The notes: generated from the sequence alone by a model not told the origin. Counted from the first letter of the stretch, positions 1 to 8,955 are shown. The stretch is DNA of 64,000 nt from Streptomyces flavidovirens DSM 40150 (GCF_000429085.1 NZ_AUBE01000024.1:38904-102903), one strand, 5' to 3'. A program made the numbers and translations.

Positions 1-427
1 CCTCGGCGTACTGCGCACCCCGCAGCAGACCGGCACGCCCCTCACCGCCCCGCAGCCGACGCTCGGCCACCTCGCGGAACTCCTCGACCAGCACCGGGCG
101 GTGGGCGGCGAGGCGGAACTGAAGGTCACCGGCAAGCAGGTGCCACTGCCCGCCGCCTGGGAGCTGTCGGCGTACCGCATCGTGCAGGAGGCGCTGACCA
201 ACGCGCGCAAGCACGCGCCCGGCGCCCGTACGGTGGTGGAGATCGATTACGGCTCCGACCGGCTGGCGCTGCGCATAGGCGACGACGGACCGGGACTCAC
301 CGCACCGGGGACGACCGGCCACGGGCTGACCGGGATGCGTGAGCGGGCGGCGCTGGTCGGCGGCAGGCTGAGTGCGGGCCCGGGCCCGGACGGCGGTTTT
401 CTGGTGGAGGGGGAGCTTCCTTGGTGA
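1..427 (+). CDS. Two-component sensor histidine kinase, C-terminal part (5' end outside window)
   Basis: The frame is open from the window edge to the TGA at 425-427. The visible part is the HATPase_c domain of a NarL/DesK-type kinase: an N-box-like YRIVQEALTNARKHA, the G1 box GDDGPGL, and a G2 region GHGLTGMRERAALVGG. The phospho-acceptor His region lies upstream of the window. It overlaps the response regulator start by a few bases, so the two are co-transcribed and almost certainly a cognate pair. The input signal cannot be judged because the sensor domain is missing. Confidence 0.9.
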   Translation, partial: LGVLRTPQQTGTPLTAPQPTLGHLAELLDQHRAVGGEAELKVTGKQVPLPAAWELSAYRIVQEALTNARKHAPGARTVVEIDYGSDRLALRIGDDGPGLTAPGTTGHGLTGMRERAALVGGRLSAGPGPDGGFLVEGELPW

Positions 428-1086
428 TCAGGGCAATGGTGGCCGACGATCAGGCGGTCGTACGGACAGGCTTCGTGAGCCTGCTCGGTACCCAGGACGA
501 CATCGAGGTGGTGGGCGAGGCCGAGGACGGCGTGGAGGCGGTCCGTGTCGCCGCCGAGACGCGCCCCGACCTGGCCCTGCTCGACATCCGCATGCCGCAC
601 AAGAACGGCATCGAGGCCGCGCGCGAGATCCTCTCCGCTTCGAACGGTGCGACGAAGGTGCTGATGCTGACGACCTTCGGTCTGGACGAGTACGTGTACG
701 AGGCGCTGGCGGCCGGCGCCGGAGGCTTCCTCCTCAAGGACGCGACGTTCCCCGAACTGCTGCACGCGGTTCGGGTGGTGGCGGCCGGCAACGCGCTGCT
801 CTCCCCCGAAATCACGAAACGGCTGATCGGGCAGTTCATCAGCGGACGGGCCGCCGCACGACCGGTGCGCACGGTCGCGGGCCTGACCGCACGCGAGGTC
901 GAGGTGCTGGTCCTGATCGCGCAGGGCCTTTCGAACGCCGACATCGCTCACCGCCTGACCATCACCGACCACACCGTGAAGACCCACATCAACCGTCTCT
1001 TCACCAAGATGGGCCTCAGGGACAGGGCGCAGGCGGTGATCCTGGCGTACGAACTGGGCCTGGTCCGCGCGGGGGCCGCGCCCTGA
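424..1086 (+). CDS. NarL/FixJ-family response regulator
   Basis: This is a 220-residue regulator. The N-terminal receiver has the acidic pair DD near residue 10, the phospho-acceptor Asp in LALLDIRMP and the conserved Lys in LLKDA. The C-terminal LuxR-type helix-turn-helix (LTAREVEVLVLIAQGLS, then DHTVKTHINRLFTKMGL) binds DNA. The start is uncertain: GTG at 424 is chosen, with TTG at 421 and ATG at 436 also in frame; a purine-rich GGAGGGGGAG lies just upstream inside the kinase gene. It is translationally coupled to the kinase. The regulon is not evident from the sequence. Confidence 0.93.
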   Translation: MIRAMVADDQAVVRTGFVSLLGTQDDIEVVGEAEDGVEAVRVAAETRPDLALLDIRMPHKNGIEAAREILSASNGATKVLMLTTFGLDEYVYEALAAGAGGFLLKDATFPELLHAVRVVAAGNALLSPEITKRLIGQFISGRAAARPVRTVAGLTAREVEVLVLIAQGLSNADIAHRLTITDHTVKTHINRLFTKMGLRDRAQAVILAYELGLVRAGAAP

Positions 1087-1210
1087 CCTGAACCGGAACG
1101 GCCCCTGCGTCCTTCGGGCATGCCGAGGAGCGGGCTCCGGAGGCCGAATCCGGTTAGGGAAGGGGCGGGTAGGGGAGCCGGCGCGCCGCAGGCGGCGGCC
1201 GCCCCCGGCG

Positions 1211-2236
1211 TCAGTCCGCCGCCCCGAGCACCACGACCTCCTCCGCCGCGAAGGCGGCCCCCACCTCCGCCCCCACCTCCGGCGCGTCCCGCAGCGCGCA
1301 CTCCGCCTCCAGCAGCGGCGCTCCCGCCGGCCGCAGAAGCAGGGCGACGTGGTGGCCCCGGAAGGTCCGCCCCGTAACGACGCACGGAAGCCCGTCCTCC
1401 GACGGCACCAGCCGGACGCCCGCCGGCCGGACCAGGAGCCGGGCCTCACCCTGCGCCGTCCCCGCCGGGACAGGGACCTTGCCCCACACCGTGTCCGCCG
1501 CCTCGCCACTCACCGTCGCCGCCACGACATTGTCGAAGCCCAGAAAGCGCGCGACGAACTCGGACGCCGGCCGCTGCCAGACCTCCAGCGGCGTGCCGGT
1601 CTGCGCGATCCGCCCCTCCCGCATGACCACCACCCGGTCGGCGAGCGCGAAGGCCTCGCCCTGGTCGTGCGTGACGGCCAGCACGGTCGTACCCAGCCGC
1701 CCGAAAAGCTGGCGCAGCTCGACGACGAGCCGCTCACGCAGGCCACGGTCCAGCTGGCCCAGCGGCTCGTCGAGCATCAGCAGCTTCGGCTCCGGAGCGA
1801 GCGCCCGCGCCAGCGCGACCCGCTGCTGCTCACCGCCCGACAGCGTGCTGATCGCGCGCCGCCCGGCGCCCGGCAGGCCGACCATGTCCAGCAGTTCCCC
1901 CACCCGGCGGACCTGTTCGGCCTTCGCCGCGCCCCTCATCCGCAGCCCGAAGGCGACGTTCCCCCCGACATCCCGCTGCGGGAAGAGCTGATGGTCCTGG
2001 AACATCAGCCCGACCCCCCGCCGGTGCACCGGCACCCCGCGCTGGTCGCGCCCGTCGAGCAGCACCCGGCCGGCATCCGCCGCCTGGAGCCCGGCTACGA
2101 CCCGCAGCAGCGTCGACTTCCCGCTGCCGCTCGGACCGAGCACGCACACGATCTCGTGGTCGGCGACCTCCAGGTCCACGGAGTCGAGCACCGCCCGCTT
2201 CCCGAACCGCACGGTCGCCCCGTCCAGCCGCAACAT
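1211..2236 (-). CDS. Thiamine ABC transporter ATP-binding protein (ThiQ-like)
   Basis: This 341-residue ABC ATPase has Walker A GPSGSGKSTLL near residue 33, signature LSGGEQQR, Walker B LLMLDEPLGQLD and the switch VTHDQGEAF. After about residue 250 it has a TOBE-like regulatory domain, so it is longer than enterobacterial ThiQ. The ATG overlaps the permease stop as TGATG. Specificity for thiamine is inferred from the TPP riboswitch at the head of the operon and the ThiP/TbpA-like partners; on ATPase sequence alone it could serve iron or another cation. It converges on the response regulator gene. Confidence 0.9.
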   Translation of the reverse strand: MLRLDGATVRFGKRAVLDSVDLEVADHEIVCVLGPSGSGKSTLLRVVAGLQAADAGRVLLDGRDQRGVPVHRRGVGLMFQDHQLFPQRDVGGNVAFGLRMRGAAKAEQVRRVGELLDMVGLPGAGRRAISTLSGGEQQRVALARALAPEPKLLMLDEPLGQLDRGLRERLVVELRQLFGRLGTTVLAVTHDQGEAFALADRVVVMREGRIAQTGTPLEVWQRPASEFVARFLGFDNVVAATVSGEAADTVWGKVPVPAGTAQGEARLLVRPAGVRLVPSEDGLPCVVTGRTFRGHHVALLLRPAGAPLLEAECALRDAPEVGAEVGAAFAAEEVVVLGAAD

Positions 2237-3891
2237 CAGAACTCCCCGGATCCGGTTCGGTCGGGCCGCATGCGCTCAAGAACCAGCAACGCCACCGCGC
2301 ACACCACCATCAAAATCGTGCTGAGGGCCATCGCCTGCCCGTAGTTGAGGTCCCCCGCCCGCCCCAGCAGCCGCGCCACGGCCACCGGCAGCGTCGGATT
2401 GTCGGGCCGCGCGATGAACACGGTCGCCCCGAACTCGCCCAGCGATACGGCGAAGGCGAACCCGGCGGCGACGAGCAGTGCCCGCCGCACCATCGGCAGG
2501 TCGACCTCCCGCCACGCCCGCAGCGGCGAGGCCCCGAGCACCGCCGCCGCCTCGCGCAGTCGTGCGTCGACGGCCCGGAGTACGGGCAGCATGGTGCGTA
2601 CGACGAACGGCACACCCACCAGCGCCTGGGCGAGCGGCACCAGAATCCACGACGTACGCAGATCCAGCGGCGGCCGGTCCAGCGTGATGAGGAAACCGAA
2701 GCCCACCGTCACCGCCGAAACGCCCAGCGGCAGCATCAGCAGCGCGTCGAAGCCGCGCACCAGCCGCCCCGCCCGCCGGGTGAGGGCCGCCGCCGCGAGC
2801 CCGCCGACCACCAGCGCGATGGCGGTCGCGGCCAGGGCGTACTCCAGCGAGTTCCACACGGCTTCCAGCGGCGGTACGAGGAAGGTGCCCCCACCCGCGC
2901 CCGCCGACTGAAGCGCCCGGTAGTACCCGAGACCGAACCCGGACCCGCCGGGCCCGCTCAGCGACCGCTCGACGAGCACCCCGAGCGGCACCAGAATCAG
3001 CAGCACCACCGTCGCCAGCACGCCGCCCAGCAGCGCCCACTGCCCCGCCCCGCGCGGCCGCCGCGCGGTCTGCGCCGCGTCGACCAGCTTCAGCGCGCTC
3101 TCCCTGCGCCGTACGGTCCACGCGTGTACGGCGAGGATCGCGCCCACCGCCACGAACTGCACCAGCGTCAGCACGGCCGCGGTCGGCAGGTCCAGGAACT
3201 GCGCGGTCTGCCGGTAGATCTCCACCTCCAGGGTGGAGTAGGCGGGCCCGCCGAGGATCTGCACGACACCGAAGGAGGTGAAGGTGAACAGGAAGACCAT
3301 CAGCGCCGCGGCGGCGACGGCCGGCACGAGCGCGGGCAGCGTCACCCGCCGCCAGGCGGCGAACCGCCCGGCGCCGAGCACCCGAGCCGCTTCCTCCTGG
3401 CGCGGGTCGAGCTGCGACCACAGGCCGCCCACGGTCCGTACGACCACCGCGTAGTTGAAGAAGACGTGTGCCAGCAGGATCGCCCACACCGTGGTGTCGA
3501 GCCGTACGCCCCACAGCTCGTCCAGCAGCCCGCCCCGCCCGAGCAGCGCCAGGTACGCGGTCCCGACGACGACCGTAGGCAGCACGAAAGGCACGGTGAT
3601 CACCGCGCGCAGCAGCTGCTTGCCGGGGAAGTCGAGCCGGGCGAAGACGTACGCCGCGGGAAGCGCGATCAGCAGCGTCAGCCCTGTCGATGCGAGAGCC
3701 TGCCAGGTGGTGAACCACAGAACGTCCCGGATGTCCGGATCGGCGAGCACCTCTCCGATCCGGCCGAACCGCCAGACGCCGTCCGCCTTGAGCCCGCGAC
3801 CGACGATCGCGGCCACGGGGTAGGCGAAGAAAGCCGCGAAGAACGCGACGGGCACGGCCATGAGACCGAGCCGCACCGCGCTCCCGCGCAC
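2236..3891 (-). CDS. Thiamine ABC transporter permease, fused two-domain (ThiP-like)
   Basis: This is a membrane permease of about 551 residues with roughly twelve hydrophobic segments. It consists of two fused BPD_transp_1 halves, each with an EAA loop that docks the ATPase (EEAARVLGAGRFAAWRRV and LREAAAVLGASPLRAWREV). This fused arrangement is typical of ThiP and the related FbpB/SfuB permeases. The GTG at 3891, nine bases after the binding-protein stop, is preferred; a GTG at 3936 would overlap that gene by 37 bases. It lies in an operon behind the TPP riboswitch. Confidence 0.88.
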   Translation of the reverse strand: MRGSAVRLGLMAVPVAFFAAFFAYPVAAIVGRGLKADGVWRFGRIGEVLADPDIRDVLWFTTWQALASTGLTLLIALPAAYVFARLDFPGKQLLRAVITVPFVLPTVVVGTAYLALLGRGGLLDELWGVRLDTTVWAILLAHVFFNYAVVVRTVGGLWSQLDPRQEEAARVLGAGRFAAWRRVTLPALVPAVAAAALMVFLFTFTSFGVVQILGGPAYSTLEVEIYRQTAQFLDLPTAAVLTLVQFVAVGAILAVHAWTVRRRESALKLVDAAQTARRPRGAGQWALLGGVLATVVLLILVPLGVLVERSLSGPGGSGFGLGYYRALQSAGAGGGTFLVPPLEAVWNSLEYALAATAIALVVGGLAAAALTRRAGRLVRGFDALLMLPLGVSAVTVGFGFLITLDRPPLDLRTSWILVPLAQALVGVPFVVRTMLPVLRAVDARLREAAAVLGASPLRAWREVDLPMVRRALLVAAGFAFAVSLGEFGATVFIARPDNPTLPVAVARLLGRAGDLNYGQAMALSTILMVVCAVALLVLERMRPDRTGSGEF

Positions 3892-3899
3892 GGCCCTGC

Positions 3900-4997
3900 T
3901 TACTTCAGGACGAGCGAGGACCACGACTTGACCCACTGCTCGCGGTTTTCAGCGATCTTCTCCGGGGCCACGGTCTGCGGCTTGGCGACGACCACGCCGT
4001 GCCGCGTGAACAGCTCGGGCAGCTTCGCGTCCTTGACCACCGGGTTCACGAACATGTTCAGCGGCATGTCCTCCTGGAACTTCTTCCCGATGAGGAAGTC
4101 GATGAGCGCCTTGCCGCCCTCCTCGTTCTTCGCACCGGTCAGCAGCCCGGCGAACTCGGTCTGCCGGAAGCAGGTACCGGTCGCGACACCGGTCGGCGCC
4201 TCCTTGGGCTGCGGCTTCGCGTACAGCACCTCGACCGGCGGGCTGGAGGCGTACGAGACGACGAGCGGCCGGTCGGCCTTCGACGCCTTGCCGCCGGCGG
4301 AACCGGAGAACTCCTCGTTGTAGGCCTGCTCCCAGCCGTCGACGACCTTGACGCCGTTGGCCCTGAGCTTCTTCCAGTAACCCTGCCAGCCGTCGTCGCC
4401 GTACCGGCCGACCGTGCCGAGCAGGAAGCCGAGACCGGGCGAGGAGGTCCCGGCGTTCTCGGTGACGAGCAGGTTCTTGTACGCCGGCTTGATCAGGTCG
4501 TCGAAGGACTTCGGCGGCGCGAGCTTCTTGTCGGCGAAGTACTTCTTGTCGTAGTTGACGCAGATGTCGCCGGTGTCGACGGGCGTGACACGGTGCTTGC
4601 CGCGGTCCAACTGCACCTCGGCCGGGATCTCGCCGAGCCCCTTGGCCTCGTACGGCGTGAAGATGCCGTTGTCGAGCGCCCGCGAGAGGAGTGTGTTGTC
4701 GACGCCGAAGAAGACGTCGCCGCGCGGGGAGCCCTTGGTGAGGATCTCCTGGTTGAGGGCGGCGCCCGCGTCCCCGCTCTTGAGGACCTTGACCGTGTAG
4801 CCGGTCTCCTTGGTGAACGCCTTCAGTACGGCGTCGGAGGCGTTGAACGAGTCGTGGCTGACCAGGGTGACGGTCTTGGACTTCTTGCCGTCGCCGGAGC
4901 CGGAGTCGTCCTTGCCGCCCCCGCAGGCGGCGAGCGTGGAGACGCCGAGCGCCGCGGCCAGAGCCGTGACCGCGAGCCTCTTGGTGGTGGTGTGCAC
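3900..4997 (-). CDS. Thiamine-binding lipoprotein of ABC transporter (TbpA-like)
   Basis: This is a 365-residue periplasmic-type binding protein. The signal sequence ends in a lipobox (STLAAC), followed by a Gly/Asp/Ser-rich linker, so it should be lipid-anchored outside the membrane. The body resembles bacterial extracellular solute-binding protein family 1: TVTLVSHDSFN, GDVFFGVDNTLLSRAL and DICVNYDKKYF match the TbpA/thiamine class. The GTG start at 4997 is fixed by an excellent AGGAGGAATTCA Shine-Dalgarno region. It is the first gene of the thiamine operon, directly behind a TPP riboswitch. Confidence 0.92.
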   Translation of the reverse strand: MHTTTKRLAVTALAAALGVSTLAACGGGKDDSGSGDGKKSKTVTLVSHDSFNASDAVLKAFTKETGYTVKVLKSGDAGAALNQEILTKGSPRGDVFFGVDNTLLSRALDNGIFTPYEAKGLGEIPAEVQLDRGKHRVTPVDTGDICVNYDKKYFADKKLAPPKSFDDLIKPAYKNLLVTENAGTSSPGLGFLLGTVGRYGDDGWQGYWKKLRANGVKVVDGWEQAYNEEFSGSAGGKASKADRPLVVSYASSPPVEVLYAKPQPKEAPTGVATGTCFRQTEFAGLLTGAKNEEGGKALIDFLIGKKFQEDMPLNMFVNPVVKDAKLPELFTRHGVVVAKPQTVAPEKIAENREQWVKSWSSLVLK

Positions 4998-5034
4998 TGA
5001 ATTCCTCCTGGGATGGGACATCCAGGAAGAGACG

Positions 5035-5061
5035 CGGCCCTGCCCGCGGAAAACGGGCAGG
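5035..5061 (-). promoter_or_regulatory. Stem-loop between TPP aptamer and thiamine operon start
   Basis: On the minus strand GCCCTGCCCG and CGGGCAGGGC can pair around a short TTTTCC-type loop. It sits between the riboswitch aptamer and the Shine-Dalgarno sequence of the binding-protein gene, where an expression platform is expected. No clear U-tract follows, so translational control or a Rho-type mechanism is as likely as intrinsic termination. Confidence 0.55.
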
Positions 5062-5103
5062 GCGCAACAGCTCGAGTAGTGACCGAACTTCCTACCCAGA
5101 AAA

Positions 5104-5196
5104 CTGAGACATCCCTGGGGACAACCCAGGCCCCGTGGGCAAGGTTCAAAGGGTCTGCGGCGAGCCGCACTCTCAGCGCTGTGGCGCTCCCCTGTC
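5104..5196 (-). promoter_or_regulatory. TPP (THI-box) riboswitch
   Basis: Reading the minus strand, the segment holds the hallmark THI elements in order: GGGGAGCGC, then GCGCTGAGAGTG, a short GCGGC/GCCGC stem, ACCCTTTGAACCT, and a closing CCCAGGGATG arm. The CTGAGA and CCCTTTGAACC strings are diagnostic of the thiamine pyrophosphate aptamer. TCTCAG just after the aptamer is complementary to CTGAGA, so a competing structure is possible. It lies upstream of the thiamine ABC transporter and should repress it when TPP is abundant. Confidence 0.9.
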
Positions 5197-5242
5197 GGAA
5201 TATGTAAATGTGCGGCCCACGTTACACGGGCCCTCTCCCGGC

Positions 5243-6355
5243 CTATCGCTCGGTAGCCGCCAGCTGTCCGCACGCTCCGTCGATCTCCTGGCCACGGGTG
5301 TCCCGTACGGTCACGGGGACGCCATGGGCTGCGATCGCCTCGACGAACGCCTTCTCGTCCTCGGGACGGGAGGCGGTCCACTTCGAGCCCGGTGTCGGGT
5401 TCAGCGGGATGAGGTTGACATGCACCCGCTTGCCCTTGAGGAGGCGGCCGAGCAGGTCACCCCGCCACGCCTGGTCGTTGATGTCGCGGATCAGGGCGTA
5501 CTCGATGGAGATCCGGCGGCCGGACTTCTCGGCGTACTCCCAGGCCGCGTCCAGGACCTCCCGCACCTTCCAGCGCGTGTTGACCGGCACGAGGGTGTCG
5601 CGCAGCTCGTCGTCGGGGGCGTGCAGCGAGACGGCGAGACGGCACTTGAAGCCCTCGTCGGCGAACCGCAGCATGGCCGGGACCAGACCGACCGTCGACA
5701 CGGTGATGCCGCGCTGCGACAGCCCCAGCCCGTCCGGCTCCGGGTCGGTGAGCCGGCGGATGGCGCCGACGACGCGCTTGTAGTTGGCGAGCGGCTCGCC
5801 CATGCCCATGAAGACGATGTTGGACAGTCGCGCGGGGCCGCCGGGAACGTCGCCGTCGCGCAGCGCGCGCATGCCGTCCACGATCTGGTGCACGATCTCG
5901 GCGGTCGACAGGTTCCGGTCGAGACCGGCCTGCCCGGTCGCGCAGAACGGGCAGTTCATGCCGCACCCGGCCTGCGACGAGATGCACATGGTGACCCGGT
6001 CCGGGTAACGCATCAGGACGGACTCGACGAGCGTCCCGTCGTGCATCTTCCACAGCGTCTTGCGGGTGGTGTCGTCGTCGCAGCTGATGTGCCGCAGTAC
6101 GGTCATCAGCTCCGGCAGCAGCTCCGCCTGGAGCTTGTCGCGCGAACCGGCGGGGATGTCGGTCCACTCCGCCGGGTCGTGCGCGTACCGCGCGAAGTAG
6201 TGCTGCGAAAGCTGCTTGGCGCGGAACGGCTTCTCACCGATCGCGGCCACTGCCTCGCGGCGCTCGGCGGGCGTGAGGTCGGCGAGGTGCCGCGGGGGCT
6301 TCTTGGCTCCGCGCGGCGCGACGAAAGTGAGTTCTCCAGGTACAGGCATGGTCAT
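5243..6355 (-). CDS. rlmN: 23S rRNA (adenine2503-C2)/tRNA methyltransferase RlmN
   Basis: This is a 370-residue radical SAM enzyme that methylates C2 of A2503 in 23S rRNA (and A37 of some tRNAs in other bacteria). The [4Fe-4S] cysteines are in CGMNCPFC, and the SAM-binding GMGEPLANY motif and the C-terminal GQEIDGACGQL with the methyl-carrying Cys are present. Length is normal for the family. Two ATGs (6355 and 6349) are possible starts. It follows cdsA with a hairpin between; the thiamine operon lies immediately downstream with its own riboswitch. Confidence 0.96.
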   Translation of the reverse strand: MTMPVPGELTFVAPRGAKKPPRHLADLTPAERREAVAAIGEKPFRAKQLSQHYFARYAHDPAEWTDIPAGSRDKLQAELLPELMTVLRHISCDDDTTRKTLWKMHDGTLVESVLMRYPDRVTMCISSQAGCGMNCPFCATGQAGLDRNLSTAEIVHQIVDGMRALRDGDVPGGPARLSNIVFMGMGEPLANYKRVVGAIRRLTDPEPDGLGLSQRGITVSTVGLVPAMLRFADEGFKCRLAVSLHAPDDELRDTLVPVNTRWKVREVLDAAWEYAEKSGRRISIEYALIRDINDQAWRGDLLGRLLKGKRVHVNLIPLNPTPGSKWTASRPEDEKAFVEAIAAHGVPVTVRDTRGQEIDGACGQLAATER

Positions 6356-6377
6356 ACCAGTGTCGCAGACATACGGA

Positions 6378-6410
6378 AGGGGCCCGCCGTCCTGTGGACA
6401 ACAGGCCCCT
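6378..6410 (-). terminator. Stem-loop between cdsA and rlmN
   Basis: AGGGGCC pairs with GGCCCCT, with an inner CCTGT/ACAGG stem, in the 81-base gap between the two genes. There is no clean T-run on the minus strand, so it may be a weak terminator or an mRNA-stabilising hairpin. Confidence 0.5.
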
Positions 6411-6436
6411 CACCGGCAAAAGCGCAGCTCAGCCGG

Positions 6437-7435
6437 TCAGCCGGTTCCTACGAAGATGACCAGCAGCAGCCAGACCACCGGAGCCGTCGGCAGCAGCGAG
6501 TCGAGCCGGTCCATGATGCCGCCGTGTCCGGGAAGCAGCGTGCCCATGTCCTTGATCCCGAGATCCCGCTTGATCATGGACTCGCCGAGGTCACCGAGCG
6601 TCGCGCTCGCGGCCACCACGAAACCGATCAGCAGACCCTGCCACCACGTCCCGTCGTGCACCAGGAACTCCATGCACAGCGCGCCCGCCGCCATCGCGAA
6701 GGCGACGGCGCCGCCCAGCCCCTCGCGGGTCTTGCCGGGGCTGATGCGCGGTGCGAGCTTGTGCTTGCCGAAACGCCAGCCCACGGCGTACGCACCGGTG
6801 TCACTGACCACCGTGAGCAGCAGGAAGGTGAGTACCCGCTGGGCGCCGTCCTCGGCCGCCAGCATCATCGCGACGAACGTTGCCAGGAACGGCACGTAGA
6901 ACGCCGCGAAGACGCCCGCGGTGACGTCCTTGAGGTAGCCCTCGGGCGACTCGGTCATCCGCCAGACGAGCACCGCGAGCGCGGTGAGCGCCATGGCGAC
7001 CCACGCGCCCTCCGCGCCCCTGACGTACCCCGCCACGATCATCGCCGCGCCGCCGACCGCGAGCGGCACCAGCGGAGCCCTGATCCCCTTGCGCTCTTCC
7101 AGCCGCGAGGTCAGCTCCCACAGCCCGACCACGACGGCGACCGTTATCACGCCGAGGAAAGCGGCTTTCCAGATGAACAGCGACGCGATGATCACCGCGC
7201 CGAGTCCCACGCCCACCCCTATGGCAGCACGCAAATTACGCCCCGCACGCTTCTTCTGCGGGGGCGTCGGCGGGGTGGGCATGGGCTCCTCGGGAGGCAC
7301 GATGGGCATGGGGCGAGTCTGCTCGGCCTGCTGCGCATCGTAGGCGGGACCCGCCGGGGCAGGCCCCTGGTCGGAGGGTCCCCACGCGGCGGCGTAGTCG
7401 CCCCGCGTCGGGGCCCCCCAGGAAGAGTCGTTCAT
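6437..7435 (-). CDS. cdsA: Phosphatidate cytidylyltransferase CdsA
   Basis: This 332-residue membrane enzyme makes CDP-diacylglycerol from phosphatidate and CTP. The family signature is clear near the C-terminal third (SDTGAYAVGWRFGKHKL, then ISPGKTREG). About eight hydrophobic segments follow a Pro/Gln-rich cytoplasmic N-terminal extension of about 100 residues, common in actinobacterial CdsA. The ATG overlaps the frr stop as TGATG, indicating translational coupling. Part of the rpsB-tsf-pyrH-frr-cdsA arrangement. Confidence 0.95.
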   Translation of the reverse strand: MNDSSWGAPTRGDYAAAWGPSDQGPAPAGPAYDAQQAEQTRPMPIVPPEEPMPTPPTPPQKKRAGRNLRAAIGVGVGLGAVIIASLFIWKAAFLGVITVAVVVGLWELTSRLEERKGIRAPLVPLAVGGAAMIVAGYVRGAEGAWVAMALTALAVLVWRMTESPEGYLKDVTAGVFAAFYVPFLATFVAMMLAAEDGAQRVLTFLLLTVVSDTGAYAVGWRFGKHKLAPRISPGKTREGLGGAVAFAMAAGALCMEFLVHDGTWWQGLLIGFVVAASATLGDLGESMIKRDLGIKDMGTLLPGHGGIMDRLDSLLPTAPVVWLLLVIFVGTG

Positions 7436-7992
7436 CAGACCTCGAGCAACTCGGCTTCCTTGTGCTTCAGCAGCTCGTCCACCTGCGCGGCGTACTTCGC
7501 GGTGGTGTCGTCGAGCTCCTTCTCCGCACGGCGGACCTCGTCCTCGCCGGATTCCTTGTCCTTGACGAGCTTGTCGAGGGTCTCCTTGGCCTTGCGGCGG
7601 ACCGCGCGGATCGAGATCTTGGAGTCCTCGGCCTTGGTCTTGGCGACCTTGATGTACTCCTTGCGGCGGTCCTGCGTCAGCTCGGGGAACGTCACCCGGA
7701 TGATGTTGCCGTCGTTGCTGGGGTTGACGCCCAGGTCGGAGTCGCGGATCGCCTGCTCGATGTTGCGCAGCGCGCTCTTGTCGAACGGCGTCACGATGGC
7801 CATCCGCGCCTCGGGGACCGAGAAGGAGGCCAGCTGGTTGATCGGCGTCAGTGCGCCGTAGTAGTCAGCCACGATCTTGTTGAACATCGCCGGGTGCGCA
7901 CGGCCGGTGCGGATCGCGGCGAAGTCCTCCTTGGCCACCACGACGGCCTTCTCCATTTTCTCCTCGGCCTCGAGGAGGATTTCTTCGATCAC
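7435..7992 (-). CDS. frr: Ribosome recycling factor
   Basis: This 185-residue RRF splits post-termination ribosomes together with EF-G. The typical start VIEEILLEAEEKMEKAV, the RTGRA(H/N)P motif and the long C-terminal coiled coil (KDKESGEDEVRRAEKELDD) are present. GTG at 7992 is chosen by family alignment; a second GTG is one codon upstream. It lies between pyrH and cdsA and is coupled to the latter. Confidence 0.96.
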   Translation of the reverse strand: MIEEILLEAEEKMEKAVVVAKEDFAAIRTGRAHPAMFNKIVADYYGALTPINQLASFSVPEARMAIVTPFDKSALRNIEQAIRDSDLGVNPSNDGNIIRVTFPELTQDRRKEYIKVAKTKAEDSKISIRAVRRKAKETLDKLVKDKESGEDEVRRAEKELDDTTAKYAAQVDELLKHKEAELLEV

Positions 7993-8122
7993 CACTTGCT
8001 CCTGCGTGTCTCGATCGGGCCCGGCATGAACTGCATGAACAGACCCTGTGAACCTGCGTCTGTGAGTGTGCGCGTCTTCTCTGCACGGTGTCCGACCGGC
8101 AGAGTGTTTGTCCATCCTCCGG

Positions 8123-8878
8123 TCAGGCCCGGGTGCCCCGGTCGCTCACGAGCGTGCCGATCTTCTCACCCTTGACCGCCCGCGCGATATTGCCCTCGGC
8201 GAGCAGCTCGAAGACGAGGATCGGAAGGTTGTTGTCCCGGCAGAGCGTAATCGCCGTCATGTCGGCGACCTTGAGGTCCCGGGTGATGACCTCGCCGTAC
8301 TCCAGCGCGTCGTACTTGACGGCCGCGGGGTTGGAACGGGGGTCGGAGTCGTAGACACCGTCGACACCGTTCTTGCCCATCAGCAGAACCTCGGCGTCGA
8401 TCTCCAGGGCACGCTGAGCGGCGGTGGTGTCGGTGGAGAAGTAGGGCATCCCCATGCCGGCGCCGAAGATGACGACCCGGCCCTTCTCCAGGTGGCGCAC
8501 GGCGCGGAGCGGAATGTACGGCTCGGCGACCTGGCCCATGGTGATGGCGGTCTGCACGCGGCTGTCGATGCCTTCCTTCTCCAGGAAGTCCTGGAGGGCG
8601 AGGCAGTTCATGACCGTGCCGAGCATGCCCATGTAGTCGGACCGGGCCCGGTCCATGCCGCGCTGCTGGAGCTCGGCGCCACGGAAGAAGTTGCCGCCGC
8701 CGATGACGACCGCGATCTCCGCACCGTCACGCACGACGGCGGCGATCTCCCGCGCGATGGCGTGCACGACGTCAGGGTCCACACCCAGGCCGCCGCCGCC
8801 CGCGAACGCCTCGCCGGACAGCTTCAGCATGAAACGGCCGGTCACTTTGCCGTCGTCGCTCTTCTGGGTATTCGTCAT
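8123..8878 (-). CDS. pyrH: Uridylate kinase PyrH
   Basis: This 251-residue UMP kinase of the amino-acid-kinase fold makes UDP for pyrimidine nucleotide synthesis. Motifs are MLKLSGEAF at the N-terminus, VIGGGNFFRG, the GMGMPYFSTDTTAA nucleotide-binding region and the MGKNGVDGVYDSDPR loop. It lies between tsf and frr, the conserved order in actinobacteria. Confidence 0.96.
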   Translation of the reverse strand: MTNTQKSDDGKVTGRFMLKLSGEAFAGGGGLGVDPDVVHAIAREIAAVVRDGAEIAVVIGGGNFFRGAELQQRGMDRARSDYMGMLGTVMNCLALQDFLEKEGIDSRVQTAITMGQVAEPYIPLRAVRHLEKGRVVIFGAGMGMPYFSTDTTAAQRALEIDAEVLLMGKNGVDGVYDSDPRSNPAAVKYDALEYGEVITRDLKVADMTAITLCRDNNLPILVFELLAEGNIARAVKGEKIGTLVSDRGTRA

Positions 8879-8900
8879 GGAGATCTCCTAGTGCACATAC

Positions 8901-8955
8901 GAAGAAGGCCATTGCCGGTGGGTGCTGAGTCCCGTGCGCGGCAATGGCCTCCTCG
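8901..8955 (-). terminator. Intercistronic stem-loop between tsf and pyrH
   Basis: A perfect 12-base inverted repeat (8906-8917 with 8939-8950; arms AGGCCATTGCCG/CGGCAATGGCCT) is extended by a weaker ACGA/TCGT pairing. On the minus strand it is followed by CTTCTTCGT. It probably acts as a terminator or attenuator that lowers pyrH transcription relative to rpsB-tsf. Confidence 0.75.

Noticed and set aside
5135..7861. A 908-codon plus-strand open frame
   Set aside because: It is the antisense of rlmN, cdsA and frr. High GC content makes long opposite-strand frames common; it has no domain and the minus-strand genes are unambiguous.
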